DNA from: Burkholderiales bacterium
Lineage (GTDB): Bacteria > Pseudomonadota > Gammaproteobacteria > Burkholderiales > Usitatibacteraceae
Reading direction: 5' to 3'
NCBI GenBank assembly: GCA_017880705.1
Contig: JADGRS010000224.1
Span: 1 to 5,847, forward strand
Length of the DNA stretch: 5,847 nt
A model generated the notes under the pieces. The model was given only the letters and a program-made list of their open reading frames with translations, had not been told where the DNA came from and ran no database searches. Below, in pieces: positions 1-4,936 of this stretch (positions are counted from its first letter, which is position 1; each line of letters opens with the position of its first letter). The translations under genes and the position numbers were made by a program.

Positions 1-327
1 GTTCTTCTCTCGCGCGATGAGCGGGGCACCCCCTCTCGAGCTTCATCCCAAGAGTTCGATGGATGGCTCTGCGCGCACATTCCGACCGTCCCCAGGATTT
101 TAGATGTGAATCGCCAAGAAGAACGGCGATGCGCGACGCATTCACGATGTGCAGCCCGCGCCAGGGGGCTGCCGGTGATCCATTGGCGGCGATGCGAGGA
201 GCATCAAAGCGGACCACAATTTTTTTGAGATCGACTGGACATGCACGGCCCAACTCCTATGAGCCTCATTGAAGTGTTGGGGTGGAGCTCGAGAGGGGGT
301 GCCCCGCTCATCGCGCGAGAGAAGAAC
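1..327. repeat. Block bounded by a perfect 42-bp inverted repeat
   Basis: Positions 1-42 are the exact reverse complement of 286-327, enclosing 243 bases. The left arm starts at the first base of the window, so the repeat may extend further left. The interior has no gene I can support; it contains a 7-bp hairpin (151-157 with 166-172) and a T-run near 221-227. The arrangement would fit a small non-autonomous mobile element (MITE-like), an invertible segment, or a repeat that duplicated in inverted orientation. No transposase is present. Target-site duplications cannot be checked because the left flank is missing. The repeat itself is certain; its nature is inference. Confidence 0.85.
36..67 (+). 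repeat. Direct repeat copy 1 (32 bp)
   Basis: This copy matches 396-425 except for two extra A bases in the middle (after TCGAGCTTCATCCC). It overlaps the inner end of the left 42-bp inverted-repeat arm, so the two repeat systems are interlocked. The other copy begins 360 bases downstream. Confidence 0.8.
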
Positions 328-395
328 TCAAGGAAATTCGAGCGCTATTGTAAGTAGCGAGATCCCTCCCCTCAGAAAGGTCGAGGTCCCCCGGG

Positions 396-425
396 TCGAG
401 CTTCATCCCGAGTTCGATGGATGGC
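396..425 (+). repeat. Direct repeat copy 2 (30 bp)
   Basis: This is the second copy of the repeat at 36-67, lacking two A bases. It ends 7 bases before the stop codon of the minus-strand small gene (433-435), so it lies immediately downstream of that gene. The stretch between the inverted-repeat arm and this copy (328-395) also holds a small 5-bp hairpin (343-347 with 355-359). I see no T-tract that would make it a convincing terminator. Confidence 0.8.
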
Positions 426-432
426 GTGAAGC

Positions 433-681
433 CTAGCTGCGGTGCGCTTCCAAACCTACGCGCGCATCGACAGGGGAGGTGAGGCGCTCCTCGACGATGC
501 GAGTGAGGAAGTCGACGTCGTAGACCGCGAGGAGGTGGGGCTGGTGGCGGTCGAGGTAGTAGGCGAGCTGGGCGCGCAGGGTGGGCAGCCCCATCAGCGC
601 CGTCCAGATGCCCTCGTCCCAATGGAAGCGCAGCCCCAGGTCCCAGAAGGCGCGGTTCAATGATTTGCGATCGGTCGCCAT
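433..681 (-). CDS. Small hypothetical protein, 82 aa
   Basis: I do not recognise this protein. Its start MATDRKSLNRAFWDLG is chosen because AGGAGG lies 5 bases upstream of that ATG. A farther upstream in-frame ATG (703-705) would add 8 residues but would place the Shine-Dalgarno inside the gene. The product is soluble-looking, with no signal peptide or membrane segment, and is rich in aromatic residues (FWDLGLRFHWDEGIW near residues 12-26, then AYYLDRH). The middle and C-terminal half look helical and mixed-charge. It is transcribed away from the LysR gene across a 99-base gap containing LysR-type dyads, so it is a candidate target of that regulator. That link is positional inference. Its stop lies next to a repeat, so the C-terminus may be lineage-specific. 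Confidence 0.65.
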   Translation of the reverse strand: MATDRKSLNRAFWDLGLRFHWDEGIWTALMGLPTLRAQLAYYLDRHQPHLLAVYDVDFLTRIVEERLTSPVDARVGLEAHRS

Positions 682-686
682 GGAAA

Positions 687-692
687 CCTCCT
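687..692 (-). promoter_or_regulatory. Shine-Dalgarno that fixes the small gene's start
   Basis: Read on the minus strand this is AGGAGG, followed by TTTCC and the ATG at 681-679. It is the strongest ribosome binding site in the window. It supports the internal start over the upstream in-frame ATG at 703-705. Confidence 0.75.
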
Positions 693-717
693 GGTCGGTC
701 GGCATGGGACCATCGTA

Positions 718-747
718 TTGCCCGGCGGCGTTAAACGAAAGTAAAAT
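718..747 (+). promoter_or_regulatory. Candidate sigma-70 promoter for the LysR-CDF pair
   Basis: TTGCCC (718-723) and TAAAAT (742-747) are separated by 18 bases and match the -35 and -10 consensus at 4 of 6 and 5 of 6 positions. Transcription would start around 753-756, about 25-28 bases ahead of the ATG at 781. The -10 overlaps the GTAA-N7-TTAC dyad, which would suit autorepression. This is consensus matching by eye only. Confidence 0.35.
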
Positions 748-755
748 GTAGTTAC
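741..755. promoter_or_regulatory. LysR-type box, GTAA-N7-TTAC
   Basis: An interrupted dyad with T742-N11-A754, the classic LysR-family recognition pattern. It lies in the gap between the divergent small gene and the LysR gene and overlaps the candidate -10 element. This location is typical of an autoregulatory site that can also control the divergent gene. Confidence 0.5.
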
Positions 756-761
756 CGTTTC

Positions 762-779
762 ATTAAGCGATCGCTTAAT
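762..779. promoter_or_regulatory. 18-bp perfect palindrome abutting the LysR start codon
   Basis: ATTAAGCGATCGCTTAAT is a perfect 18-bp palindrome that ends one base before the ATG at 781. It contains TAA-N8-TTA, which fits the TNA-N7/8-TNA pattern described for CbbR-type regulators, though it is not an exact T-N11-A. It occupies the place where a ribosome binding site would be, and none is visible. Binding here, or an RNA stem, could therefore block both transcription and translation. It is probably an operator of the adjacent regulator. Confidence 0.55.
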
Positions 780-780
780 C

Positions 781-1704
781 ATGAAGAACGCCACGCTGCG
801 CCAGCTGCGCGTCTTCGAGGCCGCCGCGCGGCACCTCTCCCTCACCCGCGCCGCCGAGGAGCTGCACCTCACGCCCCCGGCCGTGTCGATCCAGATCCGC
901 CTCCTCGAGGGGCACGCGCACGCCGGCCTGTTCGAGCGCGTCGGGCGCCACCTGAAGCTCACCCAGGCGGGCGAGGAGGTGCTCGCGAGGACGCGGGAAA
1001 TCCTCGCGCAGATCCGCGAAGCCGAGGAGGCGATCGAAGGCCTCGCCTCCCTCGAGCAGGGCTTCCTCGACGTCGCCGTCATCAACGCGGGCGACTATTT
1101 CTTCCCGTGGATCCTCGCCTCGTTCCGCGATCGCCATCCGCGCATCCGCGTGCGCCTTTCGGTGGGCAACCGCGACGAGCTCCTCGCGCGCCTCGCCGCG
1201 CACGAGATCGACCTCGCGGTGATGAGCCACCCGCCGGCCCACGCGGAGTTCGTCGCGGAATCCTTCGCGCCGCATCCCCACGTGATCGTCGCGGCGCCGA
1301 GCCACCCGCTCGCGGGGAAGAGGAGCGTGGCCCTCGAGCGCATCGCCGCGGAGCCCCTCATCACGCGCGAGCCGGGGTCGGCCACGCGCCTTGCGATGGA
1401 GCAGGCGTTCAACGAATCGGGCATCGTGCCGCGCATCGAGATGGAGATCGCGAGCAACGAGACCATCAAGCAGGCGGTCGCGGCGGGCTTCGGGGTAGGA
1501 TTCCTGTCCGCACACGCGGTGCAGCAGGAGCTCGCCCTTGGTCGCCTCGCCGTGATTCCCGTGAAGGGCTTCCCCGTCATGCGCCAGTGGTACGTCGTCC
1601 ATCGGCGCGACCGCAGGCTGCCGCTCATCACGCAGGCGTTCCAGCGCTTCGTGGTGAAGGAGGGCGCGCGCCTCATCCGCAAGCACGAGAGGGTCGCCGC
1701 GTGA
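781..1704 (+). CDS. LysR-family transcriptional regulator, CbbR-like
   Basis: A 307-residue, full-length LysR-type DNA-binding regulator. The N-terminal winged helix-turn-helix spans about residues 4-63, with the helix-turn-helix near 20-43 (SLTRAAEELHLTPPAVSIQ). A linker helix follows, then a periplasmic-binding-protein-like effector domain at about 90-295. Segments such as VGNRDELLARLAAHEIDLAVMSHPP and the later REPGSATRLAMEQ resemble the CbbR/RbcR branch. No RuBisCO or other Calvin-cycle gene is present, so I do not assign cbbR. The start is supported by the family-like opening MKNATLRQLRVFEA, although no Shine-Dalgarno precedes it; an 18-bp palindrome lies there instead. The stop overlaps the GTG of the downstream cation transporter, indicating an operon. 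It probably regulates itself and perhaps the divergent small gene; the inducer is unknown. Confidence 0.92.
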   Translation: MKNATLRQLRVFEAAARHLSLTRAAEELHLTPPAVSIQIRLLEGHAHAGLFERVGRHLKLTQAGEEVLARTREILAQIREAEEAIEGLASLEQGFLDVAVINAGDYFFPWILASFRDRHPRIRVRLSVGNRDELLARLAAHEIDLAVMSHPPAHAEFVAESFAPHPHVIVAAPSHPLAGKRSVALERIAAEPLITREPGSATRLAMEQAFNESGIVPRIEMEIASNETIKQAVAAGFGVGFLSAHAVQQELALGRLAVIPVKGFPVMRQWYVVHRRDRRLPLITQAFQRFVVKEGARLIRKHERVAA

Positions 1705-2609
1705 GCGAGCGCAGTCCCACCTTCTACGCGTGGCTGTCGCTCGCGACCTCGATCCTCACGATCGGGCTCAAGTTCTGGGCCTACTACCTCACGGGCTCCG
1801 TCGGGATGCTCTCGGACGCGATGGAGGCGGGCGTGAACATCGCCGCCGCGCTGGTCGCGCTCGGGGTGCTCACCTACGCCGAGGAGAAGCCCGACCGCGA
1901 GCACAACTTCGGCCACGAGAAGGCGCAGTACTTCTCGAGCGGCATCGAGGGCGCGTTGGTCATCGTCGCCGCCGCGGCGATCGTGTGGAGCGCCATTCCG
2001 CGGCTCGCGCATCCCCAGGCGATCGAGCAGGTGGGCGCGGGGCTCGCGCTCTCGGTGGTGGCGGGACTGGCGAACGCGGCATGCGCGTGGGTGATGCTGC
2101 GCGCCGCGCGCACCCACCGCTCGATCACGCTGGAAGCCGATGCGCGCCACCTCCTCACGGACGTGTGGACCACCGCGGGAGTCTTCATCGGCGTGGTGCT
2201 CGTGCAGGTGACGGGGTACCTGCGCCTCGATCCGATCATCGCGCTCGCGGTGGCGATCCAGATCCTGTGGACCGGATGGCACCTGATGCGGCGCTCGTTC
2301 GAAGGCCTCATGGACCGCGCCGTGCCCGAGGACGACCGCGCGGCCATCACGGCGGTGCTGGATTCGCTGCGCCACCAGGGCTGCGACTTCCACGCGCTGC
2401 GCACGCGCGTGGCAGGCGCGAAGAGTTTCGTCGACGTGCACGTGCTCGTCCCCGGCAGCATGAGCGTGCAGGCCGGCCACGATATCGTCGAGGCGCTCGA
2501 ATCCGAGGTGCGCGCGAAGCTTCCGCACGTCGAGATCCTCATCCACCTCGAGCCCCTCGAGGATCCGCGCAGCTGGGACGATCCCGAGAAGCCCCTCGCG
2601 GGGAGTTAG
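1701..2609 (+). CDS. Cation diffusion facilitator (CDF) metal efflux transporter
   Basis: A 302-residue inner-membrane divalent-metal/proton antiporter of the CDF family, full length. Residues about 10-200 form the six-helix membrane domain; about 206-302 form the cytoplasmic regulatory domain (FHALRTRVAGAKSFVDVHVLV). Family landmarks are TGSVGMLSD (31-39), HNFGHEKAQYFSS (68-80) and H150-LLT-D154 in helix 5. The helix-2 half of the transport site reads E42-AGV-N46 rather than HxxxD or DxxxD, so metal specificity is uncertain. The start is GTG, sharing GTGA with the LysR stop, with GAGAGGG 7 bases upstream. Translation is probably coupled to the regulator, a tight arrangement suggesting that the regulator responds to metal or a related stress (inference). 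The stop codon directly abuts a palindromic repeat. Confidence 0.93.
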   Translation: MSERSPTFYAWLSLATSILTIGLKFWAYYLTGSVGMLSDAMEAGVNIAAALVALGVLTYAEEKPDREHNFGHEKAQYFSSGIEGALVIVAAAAIVWSAIPRLAHPQAIEQVGAGLALSVVAGLANAACAWVMLRAARTHRSITLEADARHLLTDVWTTAGVFIGVVLVQVTGYLRLDPIIALAVAIQILWTGWHLMRRSFEGLMDRAVPEDDRAAITAVLDSLRHQGCDFHALRTRVAGAKSFVDVHVLVPGSMSVQAGHDIVEALESEVRAKLPHVEILIHLEPLEDPRSWDDPEKPLAGS

Positions 2610-2690
2610 GAAATTGGTGTCAGGTACACATTTCGGCGACGAGCATCGGCGGGCCGATGCACCCGAAATGTGTACCTGACACCAATTTCC
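2609..2690. repeat. REPIN-like palindromic element 1
   Basis: Arms 2609-2636 and 2663-2690 are a perfect 28-bp inverted repeat with the core GGTGTCAGGTAC. The 26-base spacer contains an inner 8-bp stem, GCATCGGC-GG-GCCGATGC (2643-2660). As single-stranded DNA or RNA this folds into a long, almost continuous hairpin. The left arm starts on the last base of the CDF stop codon. The organisation matches REP doublets (REPINs), which are mobilised by RAYT transposases. No RAYT is in the window, so the mobiliser is inferred. It has no T-tract of an intrinsic terminator. Confidence 0.85.
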
Positions 2691-2716
2691 GAAATTCGTA
2701 CCTGACACCAATTTCC
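2691..2716 (-). repeat. Extra half-unit next to element 1
   Basis: A third copy of the repeat unit, in the same orientation as the right arm of element 1 and directly abutting it. It carries the GA variant after GGTAC (read on the minus strand), unlike the AC variant in the two arms beside it. It ends 36 bases before the start codon of the flavoprotein gene and so forms part of its leader. Confidence 0.8.
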
Positions 2717-2752
2717 GTGATCCAAATCAAAGGCGAAGGCGGCGCTTCGGGG

Positions 2753-3937
2753 ATGATCGACGGGATGGAAACGAGCCTCCGCAGCTGGAATCTGCGCGGC
2801 CGAAGCCTTCTCCCGATCGTCCAGGGCGGAATGGGCGTGGGCATCTCGGCCCATCGCCTCGCGGGTAGCGTGGCGCGCCTGGGCGCGATGGGCACGATCT
2901 CGAGCGTCGAATTGCGGCAGCATCATCCCGACCTGCTCGAACAAAGCCTCGGCACCCGCGACAAGGAAACCATCGACCGGCTGAACCTCGCCGCGCTCGA
3001 TCGCGAGATTCGCGCGGCGCTCGCGCTCGCGGAAGGCCACGGCGCCATCGCGGTGAACGTGATGAAGGCCGTCAGCCTCCAGGCCGAGTACGTCCGCCAA
3101 AGCTGCGAATCCGGCGCCCACGCGATCGTGATGGGCGCGGGCCTGCCGCTCGACCTTCCCGATCTCACCAGCGGCTTTCCCGACGTGGCCCTCGTCCCGA
3201 TTCTCTCGGAGGCGCGCGGCGTGAGCGTCGTGCTGCGCAAATGGATGCGCAAGAACCGCCTCCCCGATGCGATCGTCATCGAGCATCCGGGATTCGCCGG
3301 CGGGCACGTGGGTGCCACGCGCCTGGACGACGTGAAGAATCCGAAGTACGACTTCGAGCCGGTCCTCGCGGGGACCTTCGCGGTCTTCGACGAGCTGGGG
3401 ATCGCGCGCGAGAAGATTCCGCTGATCGTCGCGGGCGGCGTGAGCTCCCACGAGCAGGTGCGCGCGCTGCTCGCGATGGGCGCCTCCGCGGTGCAGGCGG
3501 GCACGGCGTTCGCGGTATGCGTCGAGGGTGACGCCGACCCGCGCTTCAAGAAGGTCCTCGCCGAGGCGAAGCCCGAGGACATCGTGACTTTCATGAGCGT
3601 CGCGGGATTGCCGGCGCGCGCAGTCGCAACACCGTGGCTTCGCAAGTACCTCTCGCGCGAAAAGGCGCTGCAGTCCCACGCGAAGGCCGATCCGCGCCGC
3701 TGCGTGCCCGGGGCGCAATGCCTCGCGATGTGCGGCCTGCGCGACGGCATCGCCACCGCCGGACAATTCTGCATCTCGACGCGCCTTGCGCACGCGCTGC
3801 ACGGCGACGTGAGCAAGGGGCTCTTCTTCCGCGGCTCAGAGCCGCTGCCCTTCGGCGCCATGGTTCGTCCCGTGGCCGAGCTGGTGGAGTACTTGCTCAC
3901 CGGCGCGACGCCGGATAATTCCGGATCGACCCAATAG
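2753..3937 (+). CDS. Nitronate monooxygenase-like FMN enzyme (NPD family) with C-terminal Cys cluster
   Basis: A 394-residue cytosolic flavoprotein of the 2-nitropropane dioxygenase/nitronate monooxygenase family, a TIM barrel using FMN. Landmarks are PIVQGGMGVGIS (21-32) at the first FMN contact, HPGFAGGHVG (178-187) with the AGGH histidine H185 typical of the active site, and VAGGVSS (226-232) plus GASAVQAGTAF (243-253) at the phosphate site. Beyond the barrel is a conserved-looking tail with C317, C323, C327 and C340 (C-x5-C-x3-C-x12-C), a possible Fe-S or zinc site. Many plain family members are shorter, near 320-360 residues. ATG 2753 is chosen; ATG 2765 is the alternative, and neither has a strong Shine-Dalgarno. 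It is first of three close genes. The substrate is unknown; FabK-like or other flavin reductase roles are possible. Confidence 0.88.
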   Translation: MIDGMETSLRSWNLRGRSLLPIVQGGMGVGISAHRLAGSVARLGAMGTISSVELRQHHPDLLEQSLGTRDKETIDRLNLAALDREIRAALALAEGHGAIAVNVMKAVSLQAEYVRQSCESGAHAIVMGAGLPLDLPDLTSGFPDVALVPILSEARGVSVVLRKWMRKNRLPDAIVIEHPGFAGGHVGATRLDDVKNPKYDFEPVLAGTFAVFDELGIAREKIPLIVAGGVSSHEQVRALLAMGASAVQAGTAFAVCVEGDADPRFKKVLAEAKPEDIVTFMSVAGLPARAVATPWLRKYLSREKALQSHAKADPRRCVPGAQCLAMCGLRDGIATAGQFCISTRLAHALHGDVSKGLFFRGSEPLPFGAMVRPVAELVEYLLTGATPDNSGSTQ

Positions 3938-3966
3938 ACATCGAGCACATCAAGGTCTGGCAGTGC

Positions 3967-4188
3967 GTGGGTTGCGGAAGGATCGACGATCCGCGGCCCT
4001 GCGTGGGAATCTGCCGCGACGTGAAGGTGGAATACGTCCTCGCCGCGGAACACGACAAGGCGATCGCGGCGTTGGTCAAGCTCGCGCGCTCGATCGCGCT
4101 CACGACGCCACGCGAAGGCGAGTGCCTGCGGCACTGGCGCGCCCTCCAGCTCCAGGCGCGCCGCGCGCTCGAGTCGGCGGGACGATAG
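3967..4188 (+). CDS. Small four-cysteine protein, start probably upstream at about 3934
   Basis: A small protein of 73 residues if the GTG at 3967 is used. The reading frame is open back to 3919 and the upstream codons encode DIEHIKVWQC, directly followed by VGCGRIDD. The first cysteine of a CxxC pair (codon 3964) therefore lies before the GTG, and the true start is likely upstream. The best position is 3934, an ATA overlapping the flavoprotein's TAG as ATAG, which would give 84 residues. The four cysteines (codons 3964, 3973, 4000 and 4012; C-x2-C-x8-C-x3-C) suggest a zinc ribbon or a small Fe-S site. The rest is helical and charged, with no membrane segment. It lies between the flavoprotein and the membrane protein gene (4-base gap downstream), so it is almost certainly in that operon. 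Function unknown. Confidence 0.7.
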   Translation: MGCGRIDDPRPCVGICRDVKVEYVLAAEHDKAIAALVKLARSIALTTPREGECLRHWRALQLQARRALESAGR

Positions 4189-4192
4189 GCGC

Positions 4193-4810
4193 ATGTATCA
4201 CGGAGAGCGATTCAACGGCTACACGCACCTGGCCGGGGCAGTCCTGGCGCTCGTGGGCGCGACCGTGCTGGTGGTCCTCGGCGCGATGAAGGCCGATCCG
4301 TGGCGCATCGTGAGCTTCTCGATTTACGGCACGACGCTCTTCCTGCTCTATCTCATCTCGACCCTGTACCACAGCATGCGCGGGCGCGCGAAGGCGGTCT
4401 TGCGAACGCTCGACTACTGCTCCATCTACCTGCTGATCGCCGGCACCTATACGCCCTTCGCGCTGGTGACGCTCAACGGCGCGTGGGGATGGACTCTCTT
4501 CGGGACGGTCTGGGCCCTCGCCGTAGTGGGCATCGTGCAGGAGTGCGTGCTCGCCCGCGGCGCTCGCCTCTTCTCGCTGGCGATCTATCTCCTCATGGGA
4601 TGGCTCGCGATCGTCGCCGTCGCGCCGCTCTTCCACGCGCTCGCCTGGACGGGGATGGCGTGGCTCGTCGGGGGCGGGCTCCTCTACACCGCCGGCATCG
4701 TCTTCTACCTCTTCGACGAGCGCATCCGCCACTTCCACGGCATCTGGCACCTCTTCGTCGTCGCCGGCAGCGCCGCGCACTACGTCGCCATCGTCGCCTT
4801 CGTCGCCTGA
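4193..4810 (+). CDS. trhA: TrhA/hemolysin III (PAQR) family seven-helix membrane protein
   Basis: A 205-residue integral inner-membrane protein, full length for the hemolysin III branch of the PAQR superfamily, with about seven hydrophobic helices. Diagnostic residues: N-terminal GERFNGYTHLAG (4-15), S56-TLY-H60 in helix 2, D74 in DYCSIYLLIAGTYTP, and H182-GIW-H186 in the last helix. In this superfamily the three histidines, with the Ser and Asp, form a zinc site resembling that of hydrolases such as ceramidases. Bacterial TrhA has been linked to membrane homeostasis; the hemolysin name is historical. The start ATG lies 4 bases after the stop of the small Cys protein, with only a weak TAGG upstream, so translation is probably coupled. 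A palindromic repeat array begins 3 bases after the stop and closes the operon. Confidence 0.93.
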   Translation: MYHGERFNGYTHLAGAVLALVGATVLVVLGAMKADPWRIVSFSIYGTTLFLLYLISTLYHSMRGRAKAVLRTLDYCSIYLLIAGTYTPFALVTLNGAWGWTLFGTVWALAVVGIVQECVLARGARLFSLAIYLLMGWLAIVAVAPLFHALAWTGMAWLVGGGLLYTAGIVFYLFDERIRHFHGIWHLFVVAGSAAHYVAIVAFVA

Positions 4811-4812
4811 AG

Positions 4813-4838
4813 CGAAATTGGTGTCAGGTACGAATTCC
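4813..4838 (+). repeat. Extra half-unit next to element 2
   Basis: A copy of the GGTGTCAGGTAC-containing unit in direct orientation immediately left of element 2. Its 3' end reads GAATTCCG instead of GAATTTCGG, so it is slightly degraded. It begins 3 bases after the trhA stop codon. Confidence 0.8.
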
Positions 4839-4924
4839 GCCGAAATTGGTGTCAGGTACGAATTTCGGATGCATCGGCCCGCCGATGCGCTCCGCCGAAA
4901 TTCGTACCTGACACCAATTTCGGC
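4839..4924. repeat. REPIN-like palindromic element 2
   Basis: Arms 4839-4868 and 4895-4924 form a perfect 30-bp inverted repeat. The spacer is 26 bases, the same length as in element 1, with an inner 8-bp stem GCATCGGC-CC-GCCGATGC (4871-4888). The CC loop is the complement of the GG loop in element 1, and the extra half-unit is on the left rather than the right. Element 2 is therefore a copy of element 1 in reverse orientation. It fills most of the gap between trhA and the ATPase gene. Confidence 0.85.
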
Positions 4925-4936
4925 GATAATTCGGGC

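Noticed and set aside
63..272. A 69-codon open frame inside the inverted-repeat block.
   Set aside because: No recognisable domain, no ribosome binding site, codon use unlike the neighbouring genes, and it lies between repeat arms; probably chance.
308..622. A 104-codon minus-strand open frame overlapping the small gene.
   Set aside because: It is rich in Arg and Pro, as expected of an out-of-phase shadow in GC-rich DNA, and it runs through both repeats; the overlapping 82-residue frame has the Shine-Dalgarno.
1127..1134. GCGATCGC octamer, also the centre of the palindrome before the LysR gene.
   Set aside because: This copy is inside a coding region and easily arises by chance in GC-rich codons; two occurrences do not make a motif family.
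1095..2711. Long minus-strand open frames across the LysR and CDF genes.
   Set aside because: Composition is Arg/His-rich low-complexity shadow; the plus strand encodes two recognisable full-length proteins there.
2609..2716. The palindromic repeat as an intrinsic terminator after the CDF gene.
   Set aside because: The hairpin is strong but very long and has no T-tract on either strand; a secondary effect on termination or mRNA stability is possible but not shown.
1730..2752. In-frame upstream extension of the flavoprotein through the repeat and CDF gene.
   Set aside because: The upstream translation is a shadow of the CDF gene and then of the repeat; the family homology begins shortly after ATG 2753.
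2609..4924. Repeats considered as a CRISPR array.
   Set aside because: There are only six units, arranged as inverted pairs with conserved spacers, and no cas genes; this is a REPIN-like pattern.
4925..4930. GATAAT as a -10 element for the ATPase gene.
   Set aside because: No acceptable -35 at the right distance; CTGACA inside the repeat is only 11 bases away, and the ATG would follow within 7 bases.
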